Shown: one piece after another, positions 37,793 to 46,530 of the stretch
Position numbering within the stretch: the first letter of the stretch is position 1
How the letters are laid out: the number at the start of each line of letters is the position of its first letter
Source: Gallionella sp.
GTDB taxonomy: Bacteria; Pseudomonadota; Gammaproteobacteria; Burkholderiales; Gallionellaceae
NCBI GenBank assembly: GCA_030645955.1
Contig: JAUSMR010000026.1
Span: forward strand, 13,386-77,385
Direction: 5' to 3'
DNA: 64,000 nucleotides
Translations under genes and position numbers: made by a program
Notes under the pieces: generated by a model
Database searches by the model: none
Seen by the model: the letters and a program-made list of their open reading frames with translations, nothing else
What the model was told of the DNA's origin: nothing

Positions 37793-38653
37793 ATGAAAAC
37801 CCCAAAAAGAATCGAACCTCTCGTCGAAGACGGCATTGTAGACAAGGTGCTACGCCAGCTTATGAGCGGAAAAGAGGCGACGGTCTACGTCGTCCAGTGC
37901 GGCGACGAGATTCGTTGCGCAAAGGTTTACAAGGAAGCCAACCAGCGCGGCTTCCATCAGGCGGTTCACTACACTGAAGGCCGCAAGGTGAAAAACACCC
38001 GCCAGGCTCGTGCGATGGAAAAAGGCTCCCGCTATGGACGCAAAGAGCAGGAATCTGCCTGGCAGCACGCCGAGGTTGATGCCTTGTACAAACTCGCCGC
38101 CGCGGGTGTGCGTGTACCGCACCCCTATGGCTTTTACGAGGGTGTGCTGCTGATGGAACTGGTGTCGGACGAAAATGGCGAGCCTGCCCCCAGGCTCAAC
38201 GATCTGGAACTCACGGAAGAACAGGCGAGGGAATTTCACGCCACGCTGATCAGGCAAGTCGTGCTGATGCTGTGCGCAGGCATCGTCCACGGCGACCTGT
38301 CCGAGTTCAACATTCTCATCGATAGCCAGGGGCCGGTCATCATCGACTTGCCGCAGGCGGTGGATGCCGCCGCAAACAACAATGCCAGCCGCATGCTTGA
38401 GCGGGACGTCGAGAATCTGGCCAATTACTTCGGCCAATTTGCCCACGAACTGCAAGCCACCCAGTACGGCAAGGAAATATGGGCGCTCTACCAGCGCGGC
38501 GAGCTGCTTCCAGACACGCTTTTGACCGGCCGGTTTAAGCAAAGCGAAAAGCAGGCCGACGTGCGCTCCGTCATGCGTGAAATTGATTCTGCACGCGACG
38601 ATCACGCCGCCAAGCTGCGCTACCAGCAGCTCAAGAGAGAAGAAGGCCGGTAG
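37793..38653 (+). CDS. RIO1-family protein kinase
   Basis: An atypical serine kinase of the bacterial RIO group (286 residues). Seen: the flexible P-loop LMSGKEATVYVVQ, the ATP lysine in CAKVYKE, the catalytic loop HGDLSEFNILID with catalytic Asp and Asn, and the metal-binding IIDLPQAVD. Substrates in bacteria are little known. The stop is directly followed by the ATG of the methyltransferase gene, so they form an operon with mntP. Confidence 0.9.
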   Translation: MKTPKRIEPLVEDGIVDKVLRQLMSGKEATVYVVQCGDEIRCAKVYKEANQRGFHQAVHYTEGRKVKNTRQARAMEKGSRYGRKEQESAWQHAEVDALYKLAAAGVRVPHPYGFYEGVLLMELVSDENGEPAPRLNDLELTEEQAREFHATLIRQVVLMLCAGIVHGDLSEFNILIDSQGPVIIDLPQAVDAAANNNASRMLERDVENLANYFGQFAHELQATQYGKEIWALYQRGELLPDTLLTGRFKQSEKQADVRSVMREIDSARDDHAAKLRYQQLKREEGR

Positions 38654-39826
38654 ATGAGCGATTATCCTGTGATTCGCTGGAACGAAGCGGGAGAAGAAAA
38701 ATCTGCCCGTTGGCGCTCGGAAAGCGGCACGCCGCCGCCCTGGCGCGTGGTGATCGCCGACGATCGCATGACCGCCGATGCCGCCTACCGTCTTGCCTGC
38801 GAGGGCACCGCACTGCTGTGGCGCGGTGATTTTCAGAACGCGCGCCAATTGCTGCAGGCCATGACAAGGCGCGCAAATGAAAAGCCGCCCGAACGTAAAA
38901 ACAAAAAAATTCCCGCCACGCTCACTGAAGCTTTTCATCTGCATCGCCTCGCCCAATCGCAGCGCGCCCGCACCCTGGGCATGCTGCTGATACCGTTCAA
39001 TGCAGACCATAGCATTCCGTTGCGTCGCGCACCCGATGTGCGCCTGGCTTGCACAGAAGCCTATGGCCCCGAAACAGAAGACACGCGAACAGAACCCTAC
39101 ATCGCTTCGCTGCGCGGACTGCAGGGAATAATCGGCGCATACGAGTGGCGCAAAAATGGCGTGGAGATTCCTGCGCTGGGCGCGCGCATTCATCCGCATT
39201 ACGGCGTATTCGCACCGATACGCGGCGAGTACATCGGGCTGGTGGCCGAAGCACCGTTGCCAAAACTAACTGACACCCGGTCCGTAGCATTCGATATCGG
39301 CACCGGCACCGGCGTGCTGGCAGCCGTGCTGGCGCGCCGCGGCATTAAACGCATTGTCACCACCGATCAGGATCAGCGTGCGCTGGCCTGTGCGCGCGAA
39401 AATTTGACGCGGCTGGGTCTGGCAGCGCAGGTTGACGTGGTGCAAGCAGACCTCTTTCCCGAAGGACGCGCTTCACTAATTGTGTGCAACCCGCCGTGGA
39501 TTCCGGCGCGGCCAAGCTCGCCGCTTGAGCACGCCGTCTTCGACCCGGAGAGCCGTATGTTGCGGGGATTTCTCAATGGGCTGGCCGCACACCTGGAGAT
39601 CGGTGGCGAGGGCTGGCTGATTCTCTCCGATCTTGCCGAGCACCTGGGTTTGCGCACACGTGCCGAATTGCTTGCTGCGATTGATGCGGCGGGCTTGCAG
39701 GTGCTGGGGAAAATAGACGTGAAGCCGCATCATCCCCGCGTCTCCGACGCCAGCGACCCGTTGCACGCGGCCCGTGCCGCAGAGCTCACCTCGCTGTGGC
39801 GGTTAACCGCAAAAGGAACAGCATGA
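38654..39826 (+). CDS. SAM-dependent methyltransferase (N5-glutamine/N6-adenine type)
   Basis: The N-terminal 200 residues are unlike PrmC/PrmB and have no family I can name. The C-terminal domain has SAM motif [17 protein letters not shown] (about residue 213) and the catalytic NPPW (about 281), typical of methyltransferases acting on planar nitrogen. A rRNA or protein glutamine target is likely but not determined. It is sandwiched between the RIO kinase and mntP without gaps (adjacent start, 4-bp overlap). Confidence 0.82.
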   Translation: MSDYPVIRWNEAGEEKSARWRSESGTPPPWRVVIADDRMTADAAYRLACEGTALLWRGDFQNARQLLQAMTRRANEKPPERKNKKIPATLTEAFHLHRLAQSQRARTLGMLLIPFNADHSIPLRRAPDVRLACTEAYGPETEDTRTEPYIASLRGLQGIIGAYEWRKNGVEIPALGARIHPHYGVFAPIRGEYIGLVAEAPLPKLTDTRSVAFDIGTGTGVLAAVLARRGIKRIVTTDQDQRALACARENLTRLGLAAQVDVVQADLFPEGRASLIVCNPPWIPARPSSPLEHAVFDPESRMLRGFLNGLAAHLEIGGEGWLILSDLAEHLGLRTRAELLAAIDAAGLQVLGKIDVKPHHPRVSDASDPLHAARAAELTSLWRLTAKGTA

Positions 39827-40356
39827 TTGAAGTCATTATCCTTGCAGTCGCGCTCAGCATGGACGCTTTTGCAGTTTCCATCGGGCTGGGCGCCAAGAAA
39901 AATGCTCCCGGCCTGGCACTGAAAGCAGGGCTCTTCTTCGGCATTTTTCAGGCCTTGATGCCCTTCATCGGATATTTGGGCGGCAAGGGCGTCTTAGGCT
40001 GGATAGACGCCTATGCCCATTGGATAGCCTTTGGCTTGCTGGCGCTGATCGGCGCAAAAATGATTTACGAAGGCGTTCAGGAAGGCATAGAAGAAGAAAT
40101 CGCGGCCATCACCAACAAGATGATGCTGATCCTGTCCATCGCCACCAGCATTGACGCAATGGCCGCCGGATTCAGCCTGACACTATTGGATGCCAACCCT
40201 TATGTTGCCTGCCTCGTCATAGGAACAATCACTTTCGCCTTCAGCTGGGCCGGCGTGTTCATCGGCAAAAACAGCGGCACTTGGCTCGAAAGCAAGGCAG
40301 AGATTTTCGGCGGGACAGTTTTGATACTGATGGGTTTTAAAATACTGCTTTTCTAA
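39823..40356 (+). CDS. mntP: Manganese efflux pump MntP
   Basis: A 177-residue inner-membrane protein with six hydrophobic helices and the MntP/YebN signatures [17 protein letters not shown] and [13 protein letters not shown], whose aspartates line the ion path. It exports Mn2+. The start ATG at 39823 overlaps the methyltransferase stop (ATGA); an upstream frame extension to 39796 is unlikely. No separate Mn riboswitch precedes it, since the preceding gene is directly attached. Confidence 0.93.
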   Translation: MIEVIILAVALSMDAFAVSIGLGAKKNAPGLALKAGLFFGIFQALMPFIGYLGGKGVLGWIDAYAHWIAFGLLALIGAKMIYEGVQEGIEEEIAAITNKMMLILSIATSIDAMAAGFSLTLLDANPYVACLVIGTITFAFSWAGVFIGKNSGTWLESKAEIFGGTVLILMGFKILLF

Positions 40357-40404
40357 ATTCGCCCGGCGCATCTTGATTCAATTTCTCAATCAATAGTGAA
40401 TATC

Positions 40405-40455
40405 GTAGGGTGCATTCCATGCACCAACGGTAATGGTGCATGGAATGCACCCTAC
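40405..40455. repeat. Perfect 21-bp inverted repeat hairpin
   Basis: GTAGGGTGCATTCCATGCAC-C and its exact reverse complement flank a 9-nt loop (AACGGTAAT). It follows mntP but lacks a T run. The GTGCATTCCATGCACC motif is a common dispersed repeat, so I do not call it a terminator. Confidence 0.75.
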
Positions 40456-40495
40456 ATGATTATTGTTGTTTCGAATTGGCACTGTCCCCCTTGGC

Positions 40496-40750
40496 TCAAT
40501 GCTCCCGATGCCAGATCAGCGCGCCGTCTTTCCACACCTCCTTGACACGATGGTAGGGCACGCTGTGGACAACGCCCTCATCATCCGTCACGTCGAAGCA
40601 GAAATGGCTGTCCGGTTCCTGATGCGCTTCCCCCAGCGGCACGTACACCAATGCGCCGCGCACATGATCGAGGTAGCCGATCCTGAATTCGCCGCGCCCG
40701 AACCCCGGGTCCCAGTGGATGCGGCTCAGCAATTCGTGCAGCGGGACCAT
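40496..40750 (-). CDS. MJ1316/DUF504 domain protein
   Basis: The 84-residue protein matches the MJ1316 (DUF504) domain: MVPLHELLSRIHWDPGFGRG, IGYLDHVRG, then HFCFDVTDDEGVVHSVPYHR and EVWKDGALIWHR. The domain is proposed to recognise RNA cyclic phosphate ends in RNA-repair contexts. Here it is a stand-alone gene with no ligase nearby. The stop is close to the mntP-side hairpin, and a decayed gene fragment lies upstream. Confidence 0.85.
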   Translation of the reverse strand: MVPLHELLSRIHWDPGFGRGEFRIGYLDHVRGALVYVPLGEAHQEPDSHFCFDVTDDEGVVHSVPYHRVKEVWKDGALIWHREH

Positions 40751-40773
40751 GCGTTCCCTCCATGCAGCACAAG

Positions 40774-40848
40774 CTATGCGTCCTGTTTGAGGATGGCCTC
40801 AAAATCGGGCGTTCCCCAGACACACAATACCTTGTCGAGTCGAATCGT
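40774..40848 (-). pseudogene. Fragment related to the unknown gene at 44418-44771
   Basis: Minus-strand codons read IRLDKVLCVWGTPDFEAIL and then stop, closely matching the N-terminus IRLEKALSAWGTPDFAAIL of the 117-residue protein at 44418-44771. The start codon is changed (ACG for ATG). It is a duplicated and decayed copy. Confidence 0.75.
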
Positions 40849-41012
40849 GGCGCTGTACGGATGGAAGAAGTTTGCCGATTATGCAATATCTCTAAATCGA
40901 TTTGTACCGTATCAACTTCGGCTTCACGCCTTTCAAAAAACTCGGTACCGTTAATTCAGAAACCGTAGTCAGTCCAGGATTACTCTTTCTTTCGGCAAGC
41001 CGGTCAGCAAGC

Positions 41013-41471
41013 TTATTGCACCTTGTCGAGCGCCTTGGTAAAGCGGTCTTTGCCTAACACCATAGTGGCACTCTCTTCAGACGCTTTTTTTCTGGCTTCC
41101 TCCAGGTTGACGGCCTTGCCGACCTGAACGACTCCGACCATGCCCATGTTCTTGTGGCTGTCGCAGACATAAAGATAAATACCTTCTTTTTCCAGTTTTA
41201 CCCGGAATTCCTTGTTGAAGGGGCTTTTCCATGGCTGGGCGCCGGAGGGAACAAGCAGGCTGCGGCTGTTATGGCTGTTATTTCCAGCGATGGCGCTGCT
41301 GAAAACGATAGTGTCGTTGACGTCAGCCTTGACAAAACCGGGTTCGAAAGCAAGCAAGCCTCCTGCCGGTGAGCTATCGGTCATCTTGATCTCGATGTCG
41401 GCGGCGTTGGCTGAGGCAGCGCAAAGAGCCAGGCTCAATGCGGCGACGATCTGGTATTTCAGTGTGCACAT
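41013..41471 (-). CDS. Pseudoazurin-type blue copper protein
   Basis: A periplasmic cupredoxin of 152 residues with a signal peptide (YQIVAALSLALCAASANAAD). Type 1 copper ligands are visible: the histidine in AGNNSHNSRS and the C-terminal cluster YVCDSHKNMGMVG, spaced Cys-x2-His-x4-Met as in pseudoazurin. It should carry electrons in the periplasm, for example to nitrite or N2O reductase or a cytochrome; none of these is nearby. A charged C-terminal helix (LEEARKKASEESATM) is typical of pseudoazurins. Confidence 0.88.
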   Translation of the reverse strand: MCTLKYQIVAALSLALCAASANAADIEIKMTDSSPAGGLLAFEPGFVKADVNDTIVFSSAIAGNNSHNSRSLLVPSGAQPWKSPFNKEFRVKLEKEGIYLYVCDSHKNMGMVGVVQVGKAVNLEEARKKASEESATMVLGKDRFTKALDKVQ

Positions 41472-41631
41472 GATATTCTCCTTCAGATTAACGGCAAATG
41501 ATCACAGGCGTCGAGCCCGTGCAGCATGGTGAGCGTAGCGTTGCCCATCATTCAAGGATAAACGCACCAAACGGTTAAACGGTGACAGACCCCGTTTTAT
41601 TTTTGCCGGCTTCCTCGTTCCGTACGGTTTC

Positions 41632-41925
41632 TCAGACGCAGCCCGTCGGCTTGGGCATGCCGCCATATTTGGTGATCGGCTTCATCGGCCCGGTCATCCA
41701 CAGATCGAACACATCCTTCTGATCTTCACCGATGTGTTTGGCGAACTTGCGTATCGGCGGCACCGAGCCGAACTCCTCGTAGTATTCGCGCGCCTTCATG
41801 ATCTGTTCCCACTTCTTGTCGTTCAACTCGTAGCCGTCCGCTTCCGCCATCAAGCGACCGATCTCCGGCGTCCAGTCGCTCATATCGACGAGATAGCCAT
41901 CACCATCACGATTCGGGATTTGCAT
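41632..41925 (-). CDS. TusE/DsrC-family sulfur relay protein
   Basis: Ninety-seven residues of the TusE/DsrC/DsvC family: GYLVDMSDWTPEIGRLMAE, REYYEEFGSVPPIRKFAKHI and the C-terminal arm KPTGCV with the conserved penultimate cysteine. The second arm cysteine of dissimilatory DsrC (about ten residues upstream) is absent, so this is TusE-like or a DsrC-like single-cysteine variant. Start at the ATG 41925, with AAAGG 8 bp upstream, rather than the GTG at 41934. No dsr or tus genes adjoin. Confidence 0.87.
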   Translation of the reverse strand: MQIPNRDGDGYLVDMSDWTPEIGRLMAEADGYELNDKKWEQIMKAREYYEEFGSVPPIRKFAKHIGEDQKDVFDLWMTGPMKPITKYGGMPKPTGCV

Positions 41926-42302
41926 GGTCAGCACCTTTCAAGTCAGGGGGAAATTCCGGCCATTCAACCTTACCAGAGTGTTATGGTCAATTACTCTAAA
42001 GGGGGGTTCGGTAGCAGCGCGGGGCGTTTGAAGCTCGACCATTGGGGAGTGCACTATCCAGGGAAGGAGCAACGAGTGTGGCGGGGACGGGACGGCAGGC
42101 GATTAAAACGTGGTTCCGTTTGTTTCGATTGTTCGCAATATAAAGCCCCACGGTTTTTCCGGGGGGATACTTGCTAGTTGTTTTGCCTGCTGATCTGGCG
42201 CTTCGATACCTCCGATCCCTGATGTTGTGTTCCGGTGTTAGCGCTTAAACAATTTTCTGCGGCTTACGCTTGCTAACGGCCGGGCAGGAGATTATTTGCC
42301 GA
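41926..42302. other. Intergenic stretch, no gene seen
   Basis: I find no convincing gene, RNA or terminator here. Short G- and C-runs occur (around 41994 and 42150), but no clear stem followed by T. Confidence 0.5.
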
Positions 42303-42334
42303 GCTTTACCGCTTTACCGCTTTACCGCTTTGCC
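42303..42334. repeat. 8-bp tandem repeat over a stop codon
   Basis: GCTTTACC is repeated three times and followed by GCTTTGCC. The stop codon of the minus-strand gene (42314) lies inside the array, so a change in copy number shifts the frame and alters the protein's C-terminus. Confidence 0.85.
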
Positions 42335-43228
42335 GCTGGTGGTATTCCACGCAGTGCCGTCCGCGAGGTTTATGCGATAAAACTCGCGCAGCACGTTGCC
42401 CATAAAGCCGATCTCGACGATCGACATGTCCTTGAACTGCGTGGTGATGCCGTCGGGCAGGATCTTGTTCATCTCGTCGGCAACGCCCTTCATCGCTGCT
42501 TGCAGGCGTTCGTCGTGGTTGGTCATGCTGTACATGAGGGTGTTGTGCGGATTGTACGAAGCGGTCTCCTTGCCGGCCTTGATCACGTTGACGCCGTTCA
42601 TGCCCACGGTGCGAGTGAGTTCCTTTGCGTCGTCGCTCATGTTGGCGTAGACAGGCCCGGTGCAGCGGGGCAGGGGGCCGTCGCGCAACGGCGTGAGCGC
42701 GGCGGTGGCCACGGTGTTGTAGGACATCATCTCCGTGTAGCCCTGCCCGTTTTTCACCACGCCCAGGTCGAACCACCACGGAGCACCCGCACCCTTGGAT
42801 GCCTCGGTGTTGTAGAACCCTTTCAGTGTGAGGTTCAGCACTGGCGGCACCTTGGGCAGCGCTTTCAGCATTTTCGCCGGCGTCGTCGGATCAGCGCTGT
42901 GGAGGTGAATGACCGTTACATGCTGCAGGTTGAAAGTACGCGCCTCGCCGGCAAGACCCAGCGCCACCAGTCGCTCGTGCAGCGGCGGGTAGATCTTGTT
43001 ATCGAGGATGTCCGTCACGTCCTTGGGCAGGCGGTAAACCAGCCCATAGGTGGCTTTGTGCTCCCGGAATTCGGACTCCCCGATGGCACTATTGTCGATG
43101 GCGCTCGCTGGCGTGATGGCCATGGTGCCGCCGATGCCTGCCGCAAGCATCACCAGTGCGCTGCGAAGAGTCTTCATAACGGAAGTTAAAGAGTTCAGCT
43201 TCGGATTATTTTTCCTGGACTCTTTCAT
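42314..43228 (-). CDS. Exported protein with 2H phosphoesterase-like motifs
   Basis: A 304-residue protein with a signal peptide after a 17-residue polar extension (KTLRSALVMLAAGIGGTMA, then ITPASA). AAAGGAG lies 8 bp before the ATG at 43228, which supports this long start; the ATG at 43177 is the alternative. Two short motifs, HVTVIHL (about residue 103) and HNTLMYS (about 227), resemble the paired HxT/S motifs of 2H phosphoesterases; this is an inference from motif spacing and the family is otherwise unrecognised. It would be periplasmic. The 3' end runs into an 8-bp tandem repeat. Confidence 0.7.
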   Translation of the reverse strand: MKESRKNNPKLNSLTSVMKTLRSALVMLAAGIGGTMAITPASAIDNSAIGESEFREHKATYGLVYRLPKDVTDILDNKIYPPLHERLVALGLAGEARTFNLQHVTVIHLHSADPTTPAKMLKALPKVPPVLNLTLKGFYNTEASKGAGAPWWFDLGVVKNGQGYTEMMSYNTVATAALTPLRDGPLPRCTGPVYANMSDDAKELTRTVGMNGVNVIKAGKETASYNPHNTLMYSMTNHDERLQAAMKGVADEMNKILPDGITTQFKDMSIVEIGFMGNVLREFYRINLADGTAWNTTSGKAVKR

Positions 43229-43289
43229 TCCATAGTCTCCTTTGGAATGTTATTCGAAACTGACCCTGAGGTTTGCAGATTCTCATGGC

Positions 43290-44147
43290 TTACGGTTTGG
43301 TGGCCACATTAGACATCTGCCTGGGCCACTCAAAGACACCCCGCGCAACACCATACAAGGCCCAGAGAAGCAGGAGAGGGAAGACCAAAGTTTGCAGCAA
43401 GAAAATCACGATGAGATTGATGATGTGCCCAGTCCATTGCTCTGCCGCTTGTTGCAGGTTTTTAAAATGCGTTTTTACATTCACCGCAACCTTGGTTTTC
43501 GACCACAAATCATTTATATTTTCCTTCATTTTTTCCAGCAATCCCCGATCCTCAGGGGGAGGTTGATCGGGCGGATTGAGCTCAGTTACCTGACCTGATG
43601 CTGTGTCGATTGCCTGTTGGCTTGCCGTATATTCAGCGACCAGAAATTTCTGGAACAGCAGATCGGTTCCAGTGGTTACCATCGGTATGGCGAAGCGAAC
43701 CATCAATAGAATTACGAGCATTTTGGCGAGCCATGCAGGAGGTTGTTGCTGCCGGAAATAAATCCATGCCCAGCCGAGAGCTGCGATTGTCAGTACCAGC
43801 GATACCAGCCAGTAGCCGCCAATGCTGATTAATATCTTCTGAACGCCGAAAGCGACACAGGCAGCCAACATTAGATTGGAAAACTGTTCTACCAAATCGT
43901 TGACGGGGTCGAGCAATTGTCCGGGGGTTAAGTTTACCCCGACGCCCATAGGCTGGACTGCGACCTCTGTCCCTTGCGCAAATGAGATGGCAGCATTCAA
44001 TGCTCTTGCAGTAGCAAAGCTGATCAGCGCCCTCTTAAGCCCGGCATCGGCTTGTTGAATAGCGGTCGAGTCCAGAGGCGCAAGCCATGAGCAGAGAACC
44101 ATTGTTGCCAGGGTTAGAGCTAAGATGACCCGGTGTGCGATTTGCAT
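43290..44147 (-). CDS. Unknown inner-membrane protein
   Basis: The product (285 residues from the ATG at 44147, with GAGG upstream) has an N-terminal hydrophobic segment (VILALTLATMVLCSWLAP), three further membrane helices (about 95-185: LVSLVLTIAALGWAWIYF and MLVILLMVRFAIPMV) and a last one near the C-terminus (LIVIFLLQTLVFPLLLLWAL). A polar loop of about 70 residues rich in proline and glutamate lies between. I know no family. The TTG at 44162 is less likely as a start. Confidence 0.7.
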   Translation of the reverse strand: MQIAHRVILALTLATMVLCSWLAPLDSTAIQQADAGLKRALISFATARALNAAISFAQGTEVAVQPMGVGVNLTPGQLLDPVNDLVEQFSNLMLAACVAFGVQKILISIGGYWLVSLVLTIAALGWAWIYFRQQQPPAWLAKMLVILLMVRFAIPMVTTGTDLLFQKFLVAEYTASQQAIDTASGQVTELNPPDQPPPEDRGLLEKMKENINDLWSKTKVAVNVKTHFKNLQQAAEQWTGHIINLIVIFLLQTLVFPLLLLWALYGVARGVFEWPRQMSNVATKP

Positions 44148-44180
44148 TTCTGTATTCCTCAACGTTTAAACCAGGCCAAA

Positions 44181-44254
44181 GGTGCCCGAGTCCAATGGCA
44201 CTAACTTAAGCTTGATGATAGCAGGCTTAAGTTAGTGCCATTGGTGCCCGAGTC
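44181..44254. mobile_element. Minute MITE-like hairpin with 12-bp direct repeats
   Basis: CCAATGGCACTAACTTAAGC (44192-44211) and its exact reverse complement (44225-44244) are separated by 13 bp and flanked by the 12-bp direct repeat GGTGCCCGAGTC (44181-44192, 44243-44254). Two terminal inverted repeats back to back with a 12-bp target duplication suggest a relic of an IS4-like element. Confidence 0.6.
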
Positions 44255-44294
44255 GAGTTGTTTTTATTCACACCACTCTTCATAGGATTTGAGC

Positions 44295-44342
44295 TCATAC
44301 CTTCCGCACCCCTTCGCCATATTTGGCCACCGCTTTATTCAC
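44295..44342 (-). pseudogene. Tail of a VapC-like toxin gene
   Basis: Minus-strand codons read NKAVAKYGEGVRKV then stop, nearly identical to the C-terminus DKAVAKYGDGVRKV of the VapC protein at 57730-58116. Nothing of the rest of the gene remains. Confidence 0.6.
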
Positions 44343-44417
44343 CTTTATCCACCGCCAGAGATATGCACACCAGTAATGAGGATGGCACTCACCAACGGCA
44401 CTCAAGCGAGAAGCAGA

Positions 44418-44771
44418 TCAGTCTGCCGGTTCCGTTACAAGAGCAACCGCAGTTGCTGCGGTTACCTTGTCGATATCCAGCTGCACTTCACAGTACTCGT
44501 TGATCTCGCTGGTGGGAGCAGGGTCGTCCGCACAACTGCAACCGCCTATCACCCCCATGTAAAAAATCCCCGCCTTTACGCGGATCACATTATCCAGTTC
44601 GGCAACGCTGTTAATCGCTACCGTGATGGGCTCATCAGCAACATAGTTTCCGGTCGATAATCCCTGCTGCAGGGGCAATTGGCCGGCACCCAATTGTGCG
44701 ATTTCCTGTCTGAGGATGGCCGCAAAATCGGGCGTTCCCCAGGCGCTCAATGCCTTTTCGAGTCGAATCAT
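44418..44771 (-). CDS. Unknown 117-residue protein downstream of pepD
   Basis: The ATG overlaps the pepD stop (ATGA), so the genes are coupled. The protein starts IRLEKALSAWGTPDFAAIL and has an internal cysteine pair (VIGGCSCADDP) and an acidic end. It is soluble by composition. I recognise no family. A decayed copy of its N-terminus is at 40774-40848. Confidence 0.7.
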   Translation of the reverse strand: MIRLEKALSAWGTPDFAAILRQEIAQLGAGQLPLQQGLSTGNYVADEPITVAINSVAELDNVIRVKAGIFYMGVIGGCSCADDPAPTSEINEYCEVQLDIDKVTAATAVALVTEPAD

Positions 44772-46426
44772 GACGTTTGCTGAACCTTCGCAAGCGCCTG
44801 CAACGCCGCCTTGAGCAACTGCCAGCAGCGGCCTACCGATGCGATCTCCACCCGTTCGCCGGGTGCATGCGCACCGCGAATGTTCGGGCCGAAGGAGATC
44901 ATGTCCAGCTGCGGATGGCTGGCCGCGAGCAGGCCGCATTCCAGTCCGGCGTGGATCACCTGCAATCCAGCGTGCTGGCCGAATTGCGCGGTGTAAACCT
45001 GCTGGCACAGCGCGAGCAGATTCGATGACGGGTTCGGCGTCCAGCCCGGATACGCGCCGTCCTTCCATGCCTGGAATCCGTAGGATGAGGCATGCGCCAC
45101 CAGTTTGTCGGCCAGCGCATCGGCTCTGCCGTCGTGCAGCGAGCGTACCTTGAACGTCGCTTTGAGTGTGCCTTGCTCCAGTACGAGCACGCCGAGGTTA
45201 CTGGAGGTGTCGGTCACGCCGGGGAAGGTCTCGCTGATGCGTGAGACACCGTTCGCGGCGATGTCGAGAAAAGCGAGCAGGCGGTCGCGTTCTGCATTTG
45301 CGATGGCTTTACAAGAATCCGTTCGCCCTGAGCCTGTCGAAGGGGGAATGTCCGCACCCGTCCATGGTTCGACAAGCTCACCACGAACGTGTGGGGCAAC
45401 GGGCTCTGTGCGCGAAATGGATGCGTCAGGTGGCGTGTCGTAATGCTTGCACACGAACGACACATTCGCATCAGCCTCCGCGAAGCGCGCCCGCCAAGCC
45501 TGATGCCGGTGCCGCACCCACTCATCGATATTCGACGCCATGGCAACGGGCAGCGCGCATGTCGCGAACGCCTCGCGCGGGATCGCGTTGCGCGCCGTGC
45601 CGCCCTGCATCTCGATCAGGCGCACTTCGGTGTGTGCGGACAGATCGCGTAGCGCTTCCGCCAGCAGTTTGATCGCATTGCCGCGCCCAAGATGGATGTC
45701 GATGCCGGAGTGGCCGCCGCGCAGCCCGGACACCTCGAACCGCAGCAGCGCATAGTCCGGCGGTACTTCTGCCGGCGCAAGTCCATCATTGCCCGTTCGC
45801 CCTGAGCTTGTCGAAGGGTCACCACGAACGGACTGGTTCAGTGTTCCCATGGTGTTGCGCACCTCCACATCCACGCCGCCCGCACAACCCAGATAGAAAT
45901 GCCCCCATTCCTCGGTATCGAGGTTGATCAGCATCTTGCCCTGTAACGTGCCGGGCGCCAGCCCGCGCGCGCCGTCCATGCCGGATTCCTCGTTGACGGT
46001 GAGCAACACCTCCAGCGGCGGATGGATCAAGCCCGGCTCTTCCAGCGAGGCCAACGCGAGCGCGACGCCGATACCGTTGTCCGCGCCCAGCGTCGTGTCC
46101 TCCGCGACGACCCAGCCGTCACGCACCACTGCACATATCGGTTTGCGCTCGAAATCGTGCACTGTTCCGGCGTTGGCCTGGCACACCATGTCGAGATGGC
46201 CTTGCAGGATCACGCCGGGCATCGCTTCACAGCCGGGGCTGGCAGGCTTTTTCAGGAGCAGGTTGCCCGCGCCGTCGACTACGGCCGCGATCCCGCGCGC
46301 CTGCGCCCAGCCGATCAGATGCTCGCGCAGCGCCGCCTCGTGCAGCGAGGGACGCGGTATCGCGCACAGCGTCGCGAAGTGCGACCAGACCGCGCGCGGT
46401 TGCAGGTTTTCCAGAGAGGATGGCAT
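44768..46426 (-). CDS. pepD: Aminoacyl-histidine dipeptidase with two in-frame repeat insertions
   Basis: An M20-family zinc dipeptidase (PepD/carnosinase type): LQGHLDMVCQA and LGADNGIGVALALA carry metal ligands, VNEESGMDGARG the catalytic glutamate, LRGGHSGIDIHLGRGNA the lid-domain motif, and IHAGLECG a late ligand. With 552 residues from the ATG at 46426 it is about 65 longer than usual. The excess is two stretches translated from the palindromic repeat GTTCGCCCTGAG(C)CTGTCGAAGG: residues around SVRGDPSTSSGRTG and around VRGELVEPWTG...PSTGSGRTD. Both keep the frame. It is cytosolic and hydrolyses Xaa-His dipeptides. Confidence 0.9.
   Translation of the reverse strand: MPSSLENLQPRAVWSHFATLCAIPRPSLHEAALREHLIGWAQARGIAAVVDGAGNLLLKKPASPGCEAMPGVILQGHLDMVCQANAGTVHDFERKPICAVVRDGWVVAEDTTLGADNGIGVALALASLEEPGLIHPPLEVLLTVNEESGMDGARGLAPGTLQGKMLINLDTEEWGHFYLGCAGGVDVEVRNTMGTLNQSVRGDPSTSSGRTGNDGLAPAEVPPDYALLRFEVSGLRGGHSGIDIHLGRGNAIKLLAEALRDLSAHTEVRLIEMQGGTARNAIPREAFATCALPVAMASNIDEWVRHRHQAWRARFAEADANVSFVCKHYDTPPDASISRTEPVAPHVRGELVEPWTGADIPPSTGSGRTDSCKAIANAERDRLLAFLDIAANGVSRISETFPGVTDTSSNLGVLVLEQGTLKATFKVRSLHDGRADALADKLVAHASSYGFQAWKDGAYPGWTPNPSSNLLALCQQVYTAQFGQHAGLQVIHAGLECGLLAASHPQLDMISFGPNIRGAHAPGERVEIASVGRCWQLLKAALQALAKVQQTS
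45311..45397 (-). repeat. Palindromic repeat pair inside pepD (copy 1)
   Basis: GTTCGCCCTGAGCCTGTCG at 45318 and the facing GGTTCGACAAGCTCACCACG near 45367 form a hairpin within coding sequence. The same repeat occurs at 55722 and 55786. Confidence 0.75.
45789..45834 (-). repeat. Palindromic repeat inside pepD (copy 2)
   Basis: GTTCGCCCTGAGCTTGTCG followed by AAGGGTCACCACGAACGG. It encodes the SVRGDPSTSSGRTG stretch in frame. Confidence 0.75.
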
Positions 46427-46530
46427 ATTATTCAAAGCACACTTCAAAAAGAGTCGTAGGCCGGGGTGATAACCAACCACTTAGCAATTGTATTTTGATT
46501 GCTTAGTGGAATGGCTAGGTGTTCCATCAG

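Noticed and set aside
37850..39199. 449-codon ORF on the minus strand
   Set aside because: Antisense to the RIO kinase and methyltransferase genes, both of which show catalytic motifs.
40405..40455. Terminator of mntP
   Set aside because: The stem is perfect but there is no T run and the sequence is a common dispersed repeat.
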